Positions 1 through 5,860 of a stretch of 7,360 nt of DNA are shown here, piece by piece. Made by a program: the position numbers and the translations under genes. This stretch comes from an uncultured Clostridia bacterium (lineage in GTDB: Bacteria; Bacillota; Clostridia; Oscillospirales; Acutalibacteraceae), in NCBI GenBank assembly GCA_947629295.1, contig CANRDH010000073.1, forward strand, positions 1 through 7,360, read 5' to 3'. Under the pieces are notes generated by a model. That model was not told the DNA's origin. It was given only the letters and a program-made list of their open reading frames with translations, and made no database searches. Every line of letters starts with the position of its first letter. The stretch's first letter is position 1.

Positions 1-1706
1 TTTTTAATTGGCTCACAGTCTGTTATCCTTGCGACAGTAAGCTCAATTTTGGCAAAATCCTCAATTCCTATCATGGCAAGACCTTCCGGCTTTTCCGGTT
101 TTTCGGCAGGCTTTTCCTCCGGCTTATCGGTTTTTATAAGCTTATTAAGCTCATCTATTTCCTTTTCCACATCAATTCTCGGGAAGATTATCTCTCCCTT
201 GCGCACAGTGACATTTTTGGGAAGGACCCCAAAGGTTGCCGCATTATCATATGCGACATCACTTTCCGATGCACCAATCTGCTCCCATACCTTAGGCATG
301 GTCGTGGGCATGAATGCGGAAAGAAGAGTGGAAACGATCCGTATTGTATCGAGAAGATTATAAATCACCGTTGCAAGACGAACTCTTTTTGTTTCATCCT
401 TTGCAAGAATCCATGGAGATGTTTCGTCAATATATTTGTTGGCACGGGATACGACCTTAAATATTTCTGCAAGAGCATTATTAAGCTGAGTTTTGTCTAT
501 ATATTCGTCCACGGTATCCGAAAGAGCTGTTGCGGCAGAGATAAGCTCATCATCGAATTCTCCCGCTTCTCTTTCTTCGGGAAGAGCTCCGCCGAAATAT
601 TTTTCCGCCATTGCCACAGTTCTTGATACGAGATTTCCAAGACCGTTTGCAAGGTCGGTATTAATGCGGTTGATCATAATTTCATTGGAGAAAGAGCTGT
701 CCGAGCCGAGAGCCATTTCTCTCATGATATGATAGCGAATTGCGTCGGCACCGTAACGCTCGCCGAGTATAAACGGGTCAACGATATTCCCGAGGGATTT
801 GCTCATCTTCTGACCGTTGAAGGTTATCCACCCATGCACGGCAAGGTGCTTCGGCAGAGGCAGCTCCAGAGCCATCAGCATAGCGGGCCATATTATGGCA
901 TGGAAACGCATGATATCCTTTGCAACCATGTGAACGTCAGCCGGCCAGAATTTATCATAATCGTTATAGCGGCTGTTATTATATCCGAGAGCAGTTATAT
1001 AGTTTGAAAGTGCGTCTATCCATACATATACAACGTGCTTTTCGTCAAACGTAACGGGAATACCCCAACTGAAGCTTGTTCTTGAGACGCATAGATCTTC
1101 AAGTCCGGGACGTATGAAGTTGTTTACAAGCTCAACAGCCCTTGTTTTGGGCTGCAGATAATCGGTTTCGGTAAGAAGCTTTTCAATTCTTTCGGCAAAC
1201 GGCGACATTTTGAAGAAATAGGCTTCCTCCCTTGCCTCAACTACATCCCTTCCGCAATCGGGACATTTTCCGTCAACAAGCTGAGAATCTGTCCAGAAGC
1301 TTTCGCAGGGGGTGCAGTATTTACCCTTATATTCGCCTTTATAGATATATCCCCTGTCATACAGCTCCTTGAATATTTTTTGAACCGCCCCGACATGATA
1401 ATCGTCGGTTGTTCGGATATATCTGTCATATTTTATATTCATAAAGTCCCATAGCTTTTTAAAAATCTCTACGATCCCGTCAACATATTCCTGCGGTGTA
1501 ACGCCCATTTCAGCGGCCTTTTGCTCAATTTTCTGACCGTGCTCGTCTGTACCTGTAAGGAACATTACATCATAACCCTGCATCCTGCGGTAGCGGGCAA
1601 TCGAGTCGCAGGCTGTTGTTGTATAACAATGACCGATATGCGGGTTACCGGACGGATAGTAAATTGGTGTGGTGATATAATATTTTTCACCGATATGTTT
1701 ATGCAT
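1..1706 (-). CDS. metG: Methionyl-tRNA synthetase (MetRS), 3' end missing
   Basis: Class I aminoacyl-tRNA synthetase that charges tRNA-Met with methionine in the cytosol. I translated 568 uninterrupted codons from the ATG at 1706 to the left edge. The Rossmann-fold catalytic domain has the HIGH signature at residues 23-26 and a perfect KMSKS at 300-304. A zinc knuckle is intact (CTPC at 131-134, CPDC at 148-151); from memory, the Bacillus subtilis enzyme has lost these cysteines. The anticodon-binding helical domain follows (about 340-515, including ANKYIDETSPW). Then comes a Lys/Glu/Pro-rich linker (about 527-541) and the beginning of the C-terminal EMAP-II/Trbp111-like tRNA-binding domain (IEDFAKIELTVARI, about 548-561), cut by the window. 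The family is usually about 640-660 residues, so roughly 80-90 are missing. AGGAGG at 1714-1719 lies 7 nt before the ATG. The predicted leader is only about 30 nt, which leaves no room for a T-box or SAM riboswitch. Confidence 0.97.
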   Translation of the reverse strand, partial: MHKHIGEKYYITTPIYYPSGNPHIGHCYTTTACDSIARYRRMQGYDVMFLTGTDEHGQKIEQKAAEMGVTPQEYVDGIVEIFKKLWDFMNIKYDRYIRTTDDYHVGAVQKIFKELYDRGYIYKGEYKGKYCTPCESFWTDSQLVDGKCPDCGRDVVEAREEAYFFKMSPFAERIEKLLTETDYLQPKTRAVELVNNFIRPGLEDLCVSRTSFSWGIPVTFDEKHVVYVWIDALSNYITALGYNNSRYNDYDKFWPADVHMVAKDIMRFHAIIWPAMLMALELPLPKHLAVHGWITFNGQKMSKSLGNIVDPFILGERYGADAIRYHIMREMALGSDSSFSNEIMINRINTDLANGLGNLVSRTVAMAEKYFGGALPEEREAGEFDDELISAATALSDTVDEYIDKTQLNNALAEIFKVVSRANKYIDETSPWILAKDETKRVRLATVIYNLLDTIRIVSTLLSAFMPTTMPKVWEQIGASESDVAYDNAATFGVLPKNVTVRKGEIIFPRIDVEKEIDELNKLIKTDKPEEKPAEKPEKPEGLAMIGIEDFAKIELTVARITDCEPIK

Positions 1707-1741
1707 ATATGATCCTCCTCTTTTTACTCCGAATAATATTA

Positions 1742-1769
1742 ATTATATCATTTTTTCGTAATAATTCAA
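1742..1769 (-). promoter_or_regulatory. Predicted sigma-A promoter of metG
   Basis: On the minus strand, TTGAAT (1769-1764) is followed after 16 nt by a consensus TATAAT (1747-1742). Transcription should start near 1735, about 30 nt before the metG ATG. The -35 box lies 7 bp beyond the end of the upstream thioesterase gene, so metG has its own promoter but may also receive read-through, since I see no terminator between the two genes. Confidence 0.75.
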
Positions 1770-1775
1770 CGATTT

Positions 1776-2189
1776 TTAAATTTTATTATTTCCTTTATTT
1801 ATTAGCTTTGAATTTGTCTTTTCCGTAAACCTTTCGGATTTGACGGTAAATCTTTCGTGTTTTCCTGTTGCTATAACTCCTGCATTATCTCTTGCAGTAA
1901 GCTCAAAGGTATATTTTCTGTCTGCCGTATCTGTAAGCTTAGCCTCTGCCGTTACCTCTGCACCGAGCGGAGTTGAGCTCAAATGGTTAATAGTTATCAT
2001 AGTGCCGACGGTTGTAATGCCCTCAGGAAGATAGGGCTGTATAAGCTCGCAGGCTGCCCTTTCCATGAGCGCGGCAACCGTCGGTGTGGCAAGAACCTCC
2101 AACGTGCCGCTGCCTACATTGACGGCAAGCATCGACGGCTCAACGGTGATTGTTATTTTATTGACAATTCCCGTCTTTATATCATTCAT
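1776..2189 (-). CDS. FlK-like hot-dog-fold acyl-CoA thioesterase
   Basis: A 137-residue protein that should hydrolyse a small acyl-CoA thioester in the cytosol; the substrate is unknown. It resembles the fluoroacetyl-CoA thioesterase FlK family. Thr35, Glu43 and His69 have the same spacing (8 and 26 residues) as the FlK Thr42/Glu50/His76 triad. Gly62 falls at the FlK Gly69 position, and the family-typical HERFTV strand follows at 111-116. The FlK lid phenylalanines (Phe33, Phe36) would align with Gly26 and Thr29, so fluoroacetyl-CoA specificity is unlikely. The last 20 or so residues are a Lys/Asn-rich tail beyond the usual domain end. AAGGAG at 2200-2205, 10 nt before the ATG, supports the start. 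It lies upstream of metG on the same strand, but no functional link is apparent. Family confidence is good; a precise substrate cannot be assigned. Confidence 0.87.
   Translation of the reverse strand: MNDIKTGIVNKITITVEPSMLAVNVGSGTLEVLATPTVAALMERAACELIQPYLPEGITTVGTMITINHLSSTPLGAEVTAEAKLTDTADRKYTFELTARDNAGVIATGKHERFTVKSERFTEKTNSKLINKGNNKI
1815..1856 (-). repeat. Imperfect 21-bp direct duplication at the thioesterase C-terminus
   Basis: Codons 112-118 (1856-1836) and 119-125 (1835-1815) encode ERFTVKS and ERFTEKT back to back. The two 21-nt copies agree at 14 positions by my count. The first copy is the conserved end strand of the hot-dog domain. The second begins the extra tail, which suggests the tail grew by tandem duplication followed by drift. 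Confidence 0.5.
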
Positions 2190-2212
2190 TTTTCAAAAAC
2201 TCCTTTCTGTTC

Positions 2213-2241
2213 TTGATTAAACTTGATTTTACTGCTATAAT
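2213..2241 (+). promoter_or_regulatory. Predicted sigma-A promoter of the acyltransferase operon
   Basis: TTGATT (2213-2218), a 17-nt spacer, then consensus TATAAT (2236-2241). Transcription should begin near 2248, giving a leader of about 95 nt before the TTG start at 2343. It is the best plus-strand promoter in the divergent intergenic region and probably drives all three genes from 2343 to 4523. Confidence 0.75.
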
Positions 2242-2261
2242 GTTTTACATAAGATAATATA

Positions 2262-2290
2262 AGTATAGCACAGAAATATAAAAAATAAAA
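2262..2290 (-). promoter_or_regulatory. Possible extended -10 promoter of the thioesterase gene
   Basis: On the minus strand TATACT (2267-2262) is preceded by TGC, making an extended -10 element (TGnTATACT). The -35 region 17 nt upstream (TTTTAT, 2290-2285) is weak. The predicted start is near 2255. The promoter faces the plus-strand promoter at 2213-2241, so the two transcripts would overlap by a few bases and two polymerases could not bind together. Confidence 0.45.
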
Positions 2291-2299
2291 CCTTATCTC

Positions 2300-2316
2300 C
2301 CGATTTTTAAAATCGG
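2300..2316. promoter_or_regulatory. Perfect 17-bp palindrome, candidate operator
   Basis: CCGATTTTTAAAATCGG has two perfect 8-bp arms around one central base. The one-base centre makes an RNA hairpin less likely than a protein site for a dimeric regulator. It lies in the leader of the acyltransferase operon and just upstream of the possible minus-strand -35 region, so a bound protein could affect both directions. No regulator gene is next to it. Function is inferred only from symmetry and position. Confidence 0.4.
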
Positions 2317-2326
2317 CTGTATATTT

Positions 2327-2335
2327 AGGGGGGGG
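2327..2335 (+). promoter_or_regulatory. Poly-G Shine-Dalgarno tract before a TTG start
   Basis: An A followed by eight consecutive G residues ends 7 nt before the TTG at 2343, where a ribosome binding site should be. It is the only plausible Shine-Dalgarno for this gene and fixes the TTG as the start. A G8 run is a homopolymer prone to length change, which would shift its spacing to the start codon. Confidence 0.6.
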
Positions 2336-2342
2336 AAAATCA

Positions 2343-3122
2343 TTGTCGGAATACAAGACAAAGAATAAATCAAGAATTTATCTTCTCGACGAGCTCAGAG
2401 GCTTTGCTATTTTCTGTATGGTGTTTTATCATGCATTTTATACAGTGGGAATGCTTTTTAATTGGGATTGGGGAAAAATACTGCTGAATTTCTTTGAACC
2501 TGCCGAACCGTTTTTTGCGGGACTGTTTATTTTTATATCGGGTATATGCTCAAACCTGAGTCATTCAAATATAGAAAGAGGTGCAAAACTCTTTTTTATA
2601 GCATTTATCCTGACTGTGGTTACATATTTTGCGGTTGGGAGCAATGCTGTGATACGTTTCGGAATACTCCATATGCTGTCGATATGTATGATGCTTTACG
2701 GGATACTTTCAAAGCTATGCAGCTTCATTCCTATGTGGATAGGCGTAGCTGTAAATGCAGCGCTCTTTGTACTTACATTCGGAGTTACCGCAGGATATAT
2801 AGGAATACCTTTTATATGGACATTAGGTTTGCCTGCGGAATTGTATAATACCGATTTTTTGTACCCTTTCGGTTTTATTGGCAAGGGATTTTATTCAAGC
2901 GATTATTTTTCATTATTTCCGTGGATGTTTCTGTTTTTTGCAGGAGGCTTTTTCGGAAGACTTGCGGCTCAAAAGAAATTTCCAAAGGCGGCTTATAAAA
3001 ACTATGTTCCTTTCTTCTCAATCATGGGAAAATATTCTTTGATTATATATCTTGTACATCAGCCTGTCATATTCGGTATATGTCAGGGTATTGAATATAT
3101 TATAACAAATACGGGGGTTTAA
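2343..3122 (+). CDS. HGSNAT/DUF1624-type membrane acyltransferase
   Basis: A 259-residue polytopic membrane protein with roughly seven hydrophobic segments. It matches the bacterial DUF1624 / HGSNAT catalytic family (PF07786). In animals that family moves acetyl groups from acetyl-CoA across a membrane to glucosamine; the bacterial acceptor is generally unknown, perhaps a cell-envelope sugar. Visible signatures are LDELRG (15-20) with MVFYH (His30), GILH (His110), DYFSLFPW (187-194), and the C-terminal MGKYSLIIYLVHQP with His239. Length is normal for the bacterial family. The start is TTG: the next in-frame Met is residue 26, which would remove the conserved LDELRG. It is the first gene of an operon, and the next gene begins 1 nt after its stop. 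I am confident of the family and not of the substrate. Confidence 0.88.
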   Translation: MSEYKTKNKSRIYLLDELRGFAIFCMVFYHAFYTVGMLFNWDWGKILLNFFEPAEPFFAGLFIFISGICSNLSHSNIERGAKLFFIAFILTVVTYFAVGSNAVIRFGILHMLSICMMLYGILSKLCSFIPMWIGVAVNAALFVLTFGVTAGYIGIPFIWTLGLPAELYNTDFLYPFGFIGKGFYSSDYFSLFPWMFLFFAGGFFGRLAAQKKFPKAAYKNYVPFFSIMGKYSLIIYLVHQPVIFGICQGIEYIITNTGV

Positions 3123-3123
3123 T

Positions 3124-3828
3124 ATGAAAAACGAAATAATCAATGAAAAAAACAGTGAAAAGAAAGCTTTGGAAGAGCAAAAAGAAAATGAGGAAAAAGG
3201 GGTTGTAAGCAAAAAGAAAGATCCCGATATAATCAAGGATGATCCTTCATACAAATCGGGAAAAAGACTTTATGATATCGGTCTTATTTTGTTCAGTGTT
3301 ATACTGGTGCTTAATCTGGCAAGGTATTTTTTGAATATAGAGTTCTATATAGGAGGCATGATATGCACGTCATATGTGCTTTATCTTTATCTTGTTCCGT
3401 GTATTTTTCTGATAATCGGTCTTATAAAAGCCAATACAGTATCAAAGAAAATGGGGGTCAAGGTCAAGGGGGACAAAGGATGTCTTATTATGTCAATCGT
3501 CCTTGCGGTTATTATCATTGTGTTTGGGGTGCTTGAAACCATACGCCCGTCCTATCATGTATATGAAATTGAAAATATATCGGCATCCGACGGAAGAGAA
3601 TTTCTGTTAGCTAAAAGTGAAACGGTCACAGTGTTCGGGGAGTGGCATGATGAAATGCCGAGCTTTTACAATATTGATGTATATAACGTAAACGGAGTTT
3701 TTGCAAAGAAGATCATAAGCTGTTCTGCTCATAATGGCGAATATAAAATTGAAAAGACGGATGACGGCACATATAAGCTGGTTATATCTTTTTTGGGACG
3801 CAAGGAAAGCTATCCGTTGGGAAAGTGA
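3124..3828 (+). CDS. Unrecognised three-helix membrane protein
   Basis: I do not recognise this 234-residue protein. The first 48 residues are very rich in Lys and Glu and likely cytoplasmic. Hydrophobic helices lie at about 49-68, 77-101 and 119-139. The positive loop between helices 2 and 3 (Lys-rich, about 102-118) argues for N-in topology. That would place the last 95 residues, which look beta-rich with no catalytic motif I can name, outside the cell. The ATG is 1 nt after the acyltransferase stop, and a GGGGG run at 3113-3117 inside the end of that gene acts as ribosome binding site, so translation is probably coupled. Its 3' end overlaps the possible GTG start of the HAD gene. Context suggests a partner in envelope modification, but that is only inference. 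Confidence 0.85.
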   Translation: MKNEIINEKNSEKKALEEQKENEEKGVVSKKKDPDIIKDDPSYKSGKRLYDIGLILFSVILVLNLARYFLNIEFYIGGMICTSYVLYLYLVPCIFLIIGLIKANTVSKKMGVKVKGDKGCLIMSIVLAVIIIVFGVLETIRPSYHVYEIENISASDGREFLLAKSETVTVFGEWHDEMPSFYNIDVYNVNGVFAKKIISCSAHNGEYKIEKTDDGTYKLVISFLGRKESYPLGK

Positions 3829-4523
3829 GTAGAAGAATGGTAAGAAAATATGATATCGCATTATTTGACCTTGACGGTACTTTGAGCGAATCGGGCGAGG
3901 GAATTCTGGATTGTGTGCGTATGGTCTTTAAGGAAACGAAAAGGCCCATGCCAAAGGAATCTGTCATCAGGAGCTTTATCGGGCCGCCTATGTATAACAG
4001 TCTTGTAAACTGCGGTTTTGAGCATGAGGATGCACTGAAGGCGGTGGAGATATATAAGAGAAATTATATCGAAAGCGGTATTTATAAAAACAGGGTATAT
4101 GACGGGATGACAGATGTACTCCGCAGCCTGAAGGATGCCGGTGTGAGACTGGGCGTTGCGTCTTCAAAATACCAAAAATTTACCGACAGAATTATAAATA
4201 TGCTGGGGATAGAAGCCTTTTTTGACAAAATCGGCGGTTCTACCGCCGTTGACGGAAAGCTTGAGGAAGGTTCCAAGCCGAGACTGAGTAAGCTTGACGT
4301 AATAAACTATGTTATAGATGACTTGCGAAAGAGTAAAGATGACAGAATAGTCATGATAGGAGATACCGGATTTGACGCAGACGGTGCGTCAAAAGCAGGA
4401 GTTGGTTTTATAGGCTGTCTTTTCGGATATGGCTCAAAGGAAGAAATGAAAGAGCTTTATACCGTAGGCGTTCCTGATTTTGTTGAAAGACCCATAGATA
4501 TAATACCCAAAATTATAGGATAA
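3825..4523 (+). CDS. HAD-superfamily hydrolase, phosphoglycolate-phosphatase-like
   Basis: A 232-residue cytosolic phosphatase of the HAD superfamily, Gph/PGP-like branch. Motif I is DLDGT with nucleophile Asp15 and acid/base Asp17. The C1 helical cap runs about 20-95. Motif II is Ser113 in VASSK, motif III is probably Lys156, and motif IV is GDTGFD with Asp180 and Asp184. Together these imply a Mg2+-dependent phospho-aspartate mechanism. The family hydrolyses small phosphate esters such as phosphoglycolate or sugar phosphates; the substrate cannot be read from sequence. I give the GTG start at 3825, which overlaps the upstream stop (GTGA, 4 nt) as in coupled operons. An ATG at 3837 (residue 5) is equally possible, since both have weak ribosome binding sites. 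It is the last gene of the operon and ends 15 bp from the converging spoIID-like gene. Confidence 0.9.
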   Translation: MSRRMVRKYDIALFDLDGTLSESGEGILDCVRMVFKETKRPMPKESVIRSFIGPPMYNSLVNCGFEHEDALKAVEIYKRNYIESGIYKNRVYDGMTDVLRSLKDAGVRLGVASSKYQKFTDRIINMLGIEAFFDKIGGSTAVDGKLEEGSKPRLSKLDVINYVIDDLRKSKDDRIVMIGDTGFDADGASKAGVGFIGCLFGYGSKEEMKELYTVGVPDFVERPIDIIPKIIG

Positions 4524-4538
4524 TTTGTAGTTATACTT

Positions 4539-5630
4539 CTAATTTTTGATTTTTACTTTTTGGTAGTAGTGTTTAAGAATTTCCTCATATCCTGCTCCCT
4601 GCTTTGCCATACCTTGCGCTCCCCATTGGCTCAGTCCTACTCCGTGACCGTAGCCCTTGACAGTAAAGCTGAATTTATTGTCCGCATAATTTATTTCAAA
4701 GGCAGCACTTCTGAGCCCAAAGGCTGATCTGATATCCGAGCCTGTAAATTTTTCCCCTCCTATGGTGATTTCTGTGACAGACCCTGATGGAGTGCGCTTT
4801 ATTGCACCTATATAGTTTTCGGGTTTTTCCGGAAGCTTTATGTCCTTGCTGAGCGAGGATATTTTTTCTTTGAATTCATCTTTGGTGAAACTGCATTTTG
4901 TCAGATAATCCGGTGCATTTATATCCGTGGGACTGGGGACGGCAATAAGATACTCGCAATCCTTACCGAATATATCCTTTGCATTTTCCGTTGTACCGCT
5001 TGATATCGCATGATAGCAGGCGTCTATCAACTCGCCGTTTGTGTCCGTCAGAACCTTGCCGAAAACCGAATCAACGGCAGAATGTATTTTTTTTATGCTG
5101 TCATCATAAAGATTTCCCCATTTTTTACGTAATTGCTCATCACTCAGGTAAAATTGATTCTCCGATAAATTTGCTGAAAAATCTGCTCCCTTAAGGTCAT
5201 CATCGGGAGTTTCTTTTTGTATATTTCTCAGTCTGCAAAAATATGTGTAAAGTGCGACGGTCTGCGCCTTAAGTGCTTCTTCCTCAAAGGACGGGGGCAT
5301 TTCGTAAGCCAGAGCGCCGTAACAGAACTCCCTATCACTGACGGATATGATTTTGTCACTTGATGTATCAAGTATTTTGAATTTTTGCTCCGATTTTTTG
5401 TCAGAATCGGAGGTTTCTTCTTTGTCTGAGGACTCGGTATTGCCTGCGGGTTCTGTTTTATCTGATTTTTCCGGGCTGCTCTTGTCGCTTTTTGCTGCAG
5501 CAGAGCTTTCTGTGGATAAGGTTGGGGTGATTTCGTTATCCGAAAGGGCTATTCCGTTTTTAGCGGACAGAAGGGGGAGCGCTGCCATTACTAAAAAGCA
5601 AAAAATTGCCATAAATATTCTCTTTCTCAT
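4539..5630 (-). CDS. SpoIID/LytB-domain protein, probable peptidoglycan lytic transglycosylase
   Basis: A 363-residue exported protein. Residues 1-22 form a signal peptide or anchor without a lipobox. Residues 37-82 are a Ser/Lys/Glu/Asp-rich disordered linker. The SpoIID domain covers about 90-360: YEMPPSFEEEALKAQTVALYTY, where Glu118 matches the catalytic Glu of SpoIID; CYHAISSGTTENAKDIFG (about 205-222); and the hallmark GYGHGVGLSQWGAQGMA (327-342). SpoIID trims glycan strands denuded of stem peptides during forespore engulfment, with SpoIIP. Length is close to that of B. subtilis SpoIID (about 343). It is not beside spoIIQ, spoIIIAA-AH or murA here, so it may be the sporulation protein or a paralogue used in spore germination or cell-wall remodelling. 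GAGGT at 5636-5640, 5 nt before the ATG, supports the start. Five cysteines lie outside the signal region (103, 132, 205, 225, 246); a metal or disulfide role is possible but unproven. Confidence 0.92.
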   Translation of the reverse strand: MRKRIFMAIFCFLVMAALPLLSAKNGIALSDNEITPTLSTESSAAAKSDKSSPEKSDKTEPAGNTESSDKEETSDSDKKSEQKFKILDTSSDKIISVSDREFCYGALAYEMPPSFEEEALKAQTVALYTYFCRLRNIQKETPDDDLKGADFSANLSENQFYLSDEQLRKKWGNLYDDSIKKIHSAVDSVFGKVLTDTNGELIDACYHAISSGTTENAKDIFGKDCEYLIAVPSPTDINAPDYLTKCSFTKDEFKEKISSLSKDIKLPEKPENYIGAIKRTPSGSVTEITIGGEKFTGSDIRSAFGLRSAAFEINYADNKFSFTVKGYGHGVGLSQWGAQGMAKQGAGYEEILKHYYQKVKIKN

Positions 5631-5669
5631 ATTTTACCTCACATTTTTTCAAATAAGTATTCGTCTTCC

Positions 5670-5698
5670 TTGACATAACCGCAAAAAAAAGTTAAAAT
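5670..5698 (+). promoter_or_regulatory. Strong predicted sigma-A promoter of citrate synthase
   Basis: A perfect TTGACA (5670-5675), a 17-nt spacer and TAAAAT (5693-5698). Transcription should begin around 5705, giving a leader of about 155 nt before the coding region. Eight consecutive A residues (5683-5690) sit inside the spacer, where a length change would alter promoter strength. I found no equally good promoter for the divergent SpoIID gene in the same gap. Confidence 0.8.
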
Positions 5699-5706
5699 AT
5701 ATGTTA

Positions 5707-5749
5707 GGCGATGGTGCCTTTCAAATTCGTTTGAAGGCGGTCTGTCGCC
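5707..5749 (+). ncRNA. Structured 5' leader stem-loop of citrate synthase mRNA
   Basis: An outer stem GGCGA (5707-5711) with TCGCC (5745-5749) encloses an asymmetric internal loop (TGGT, 5712-5715; GGTCTG, 5739-5744). Inside is a second stem, 5716-5725 with 5730-5738: nine pairs, one bulged T at 5721, and a TTCG tetraloop (5726-5729). The structure begins within a few bases of the predicted transcription start. It does not match a riboswitch class I can recall; the GGCGATGG opening resembles the fluoride riboswitch, but the rest does not fit. It could simply stabilise the 5' end or be the resting form of a regulatory leader. Confidence 0.5.
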
Positions 5750-5828
5750 GGAACGGTTTTAAGGGTATTGTACATGACTGCCGATATATGATTATATGAT
5801 ATTGAGCGGTTTTATATTCGCCTTCAGA
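5730..5828 (+). promoter_or_regulatory. Alternative long-range pairing in the citrate synthase leader
   Basis: Bases 5730-5740, which contain the 3' arm of the upstream hairpin, can instead pair with 5818-5828. The core is TGAAGGCG (5732-5739) with CGCCTTCA (5819-5826), eight Watson-Crick pairs, extended by further pairs including two G-U wobbles to about 11. This is mutually exclusive with the hairpin at 5716-5738. The distal strand ends at AGAGG (5826-5830), a Shine-Dalgarno-like sequence, so the switch could expose or hide it. Bases 5750-5817 between the arms show nothing else I can name. Confidence 0.35.
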
Positions 5829-5833
5829 GGAAT

Positions 5834-5857
5834 ATGGGAAAACAGATAAAGAGATAA
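5834..5857 (+). CDS. Possible 7-codon leader peptide upstream of citrate synthase
   Basis: ATG at 5834 opens a reading frame encoding MGKQIKR and stops with TAA at 5855-5857, 3 nt before the ATG at 5861. AGAGG at 5826-5830 precedes it, but the 3-nt spacing is short. The peptide has two Lys and one Arg, too few for classical attenuation. If translated, it could pass ribosomes to the citrate synthase start by reinitiation. An ORF this short occurs easily by chance. Confidence 0.2.
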   Translation: MGKQIKR

Positions 5858-5860
5858 AGG

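Noticed and set aside
49..1712. Several plus-strand open frames of 60-100 codons across the metG region
   Set aside because: All are antisense shadows of an uninterrupted MetRS reading frame with HIGH, KMSKS and zinc-knuckle motifs.
1707..1741. T-box or SAM riboswitch controlling metG
   Set aside because: The predicted leader is about 30 nt, too short for either element.
4510..4526. Inverted repeat AAATTAT/ATAATTT as a bidirectional terminator
   Set aside because: It has only A-T pairs, overlaps the HAD stop codon, and has no clean T-run on either side.
5631..5700. Sigma-E-type promoter for the SpoIID-like gene
   Set aside because: A GAATACTTAT sequence on the minus strand resembles a sigma-E -10, but no TCATATT-like -35 lies at the right distance.
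5707..5749. Fluoride riboswitch, suggested by the opening GGCGATGG
   Set aside because: In that class the GGCGA strand closes with TCGCC after a very short loop. Here a long inner hairpin intervenes and the downstream pseudoknot partner is not seen.
5701..5799. 32-codon plus-strand frame starting at ATG 5701
   Set aside because: The ATG lies upstream of the predicted transcription start and has promoter sequence where a ribosome binding site should be.
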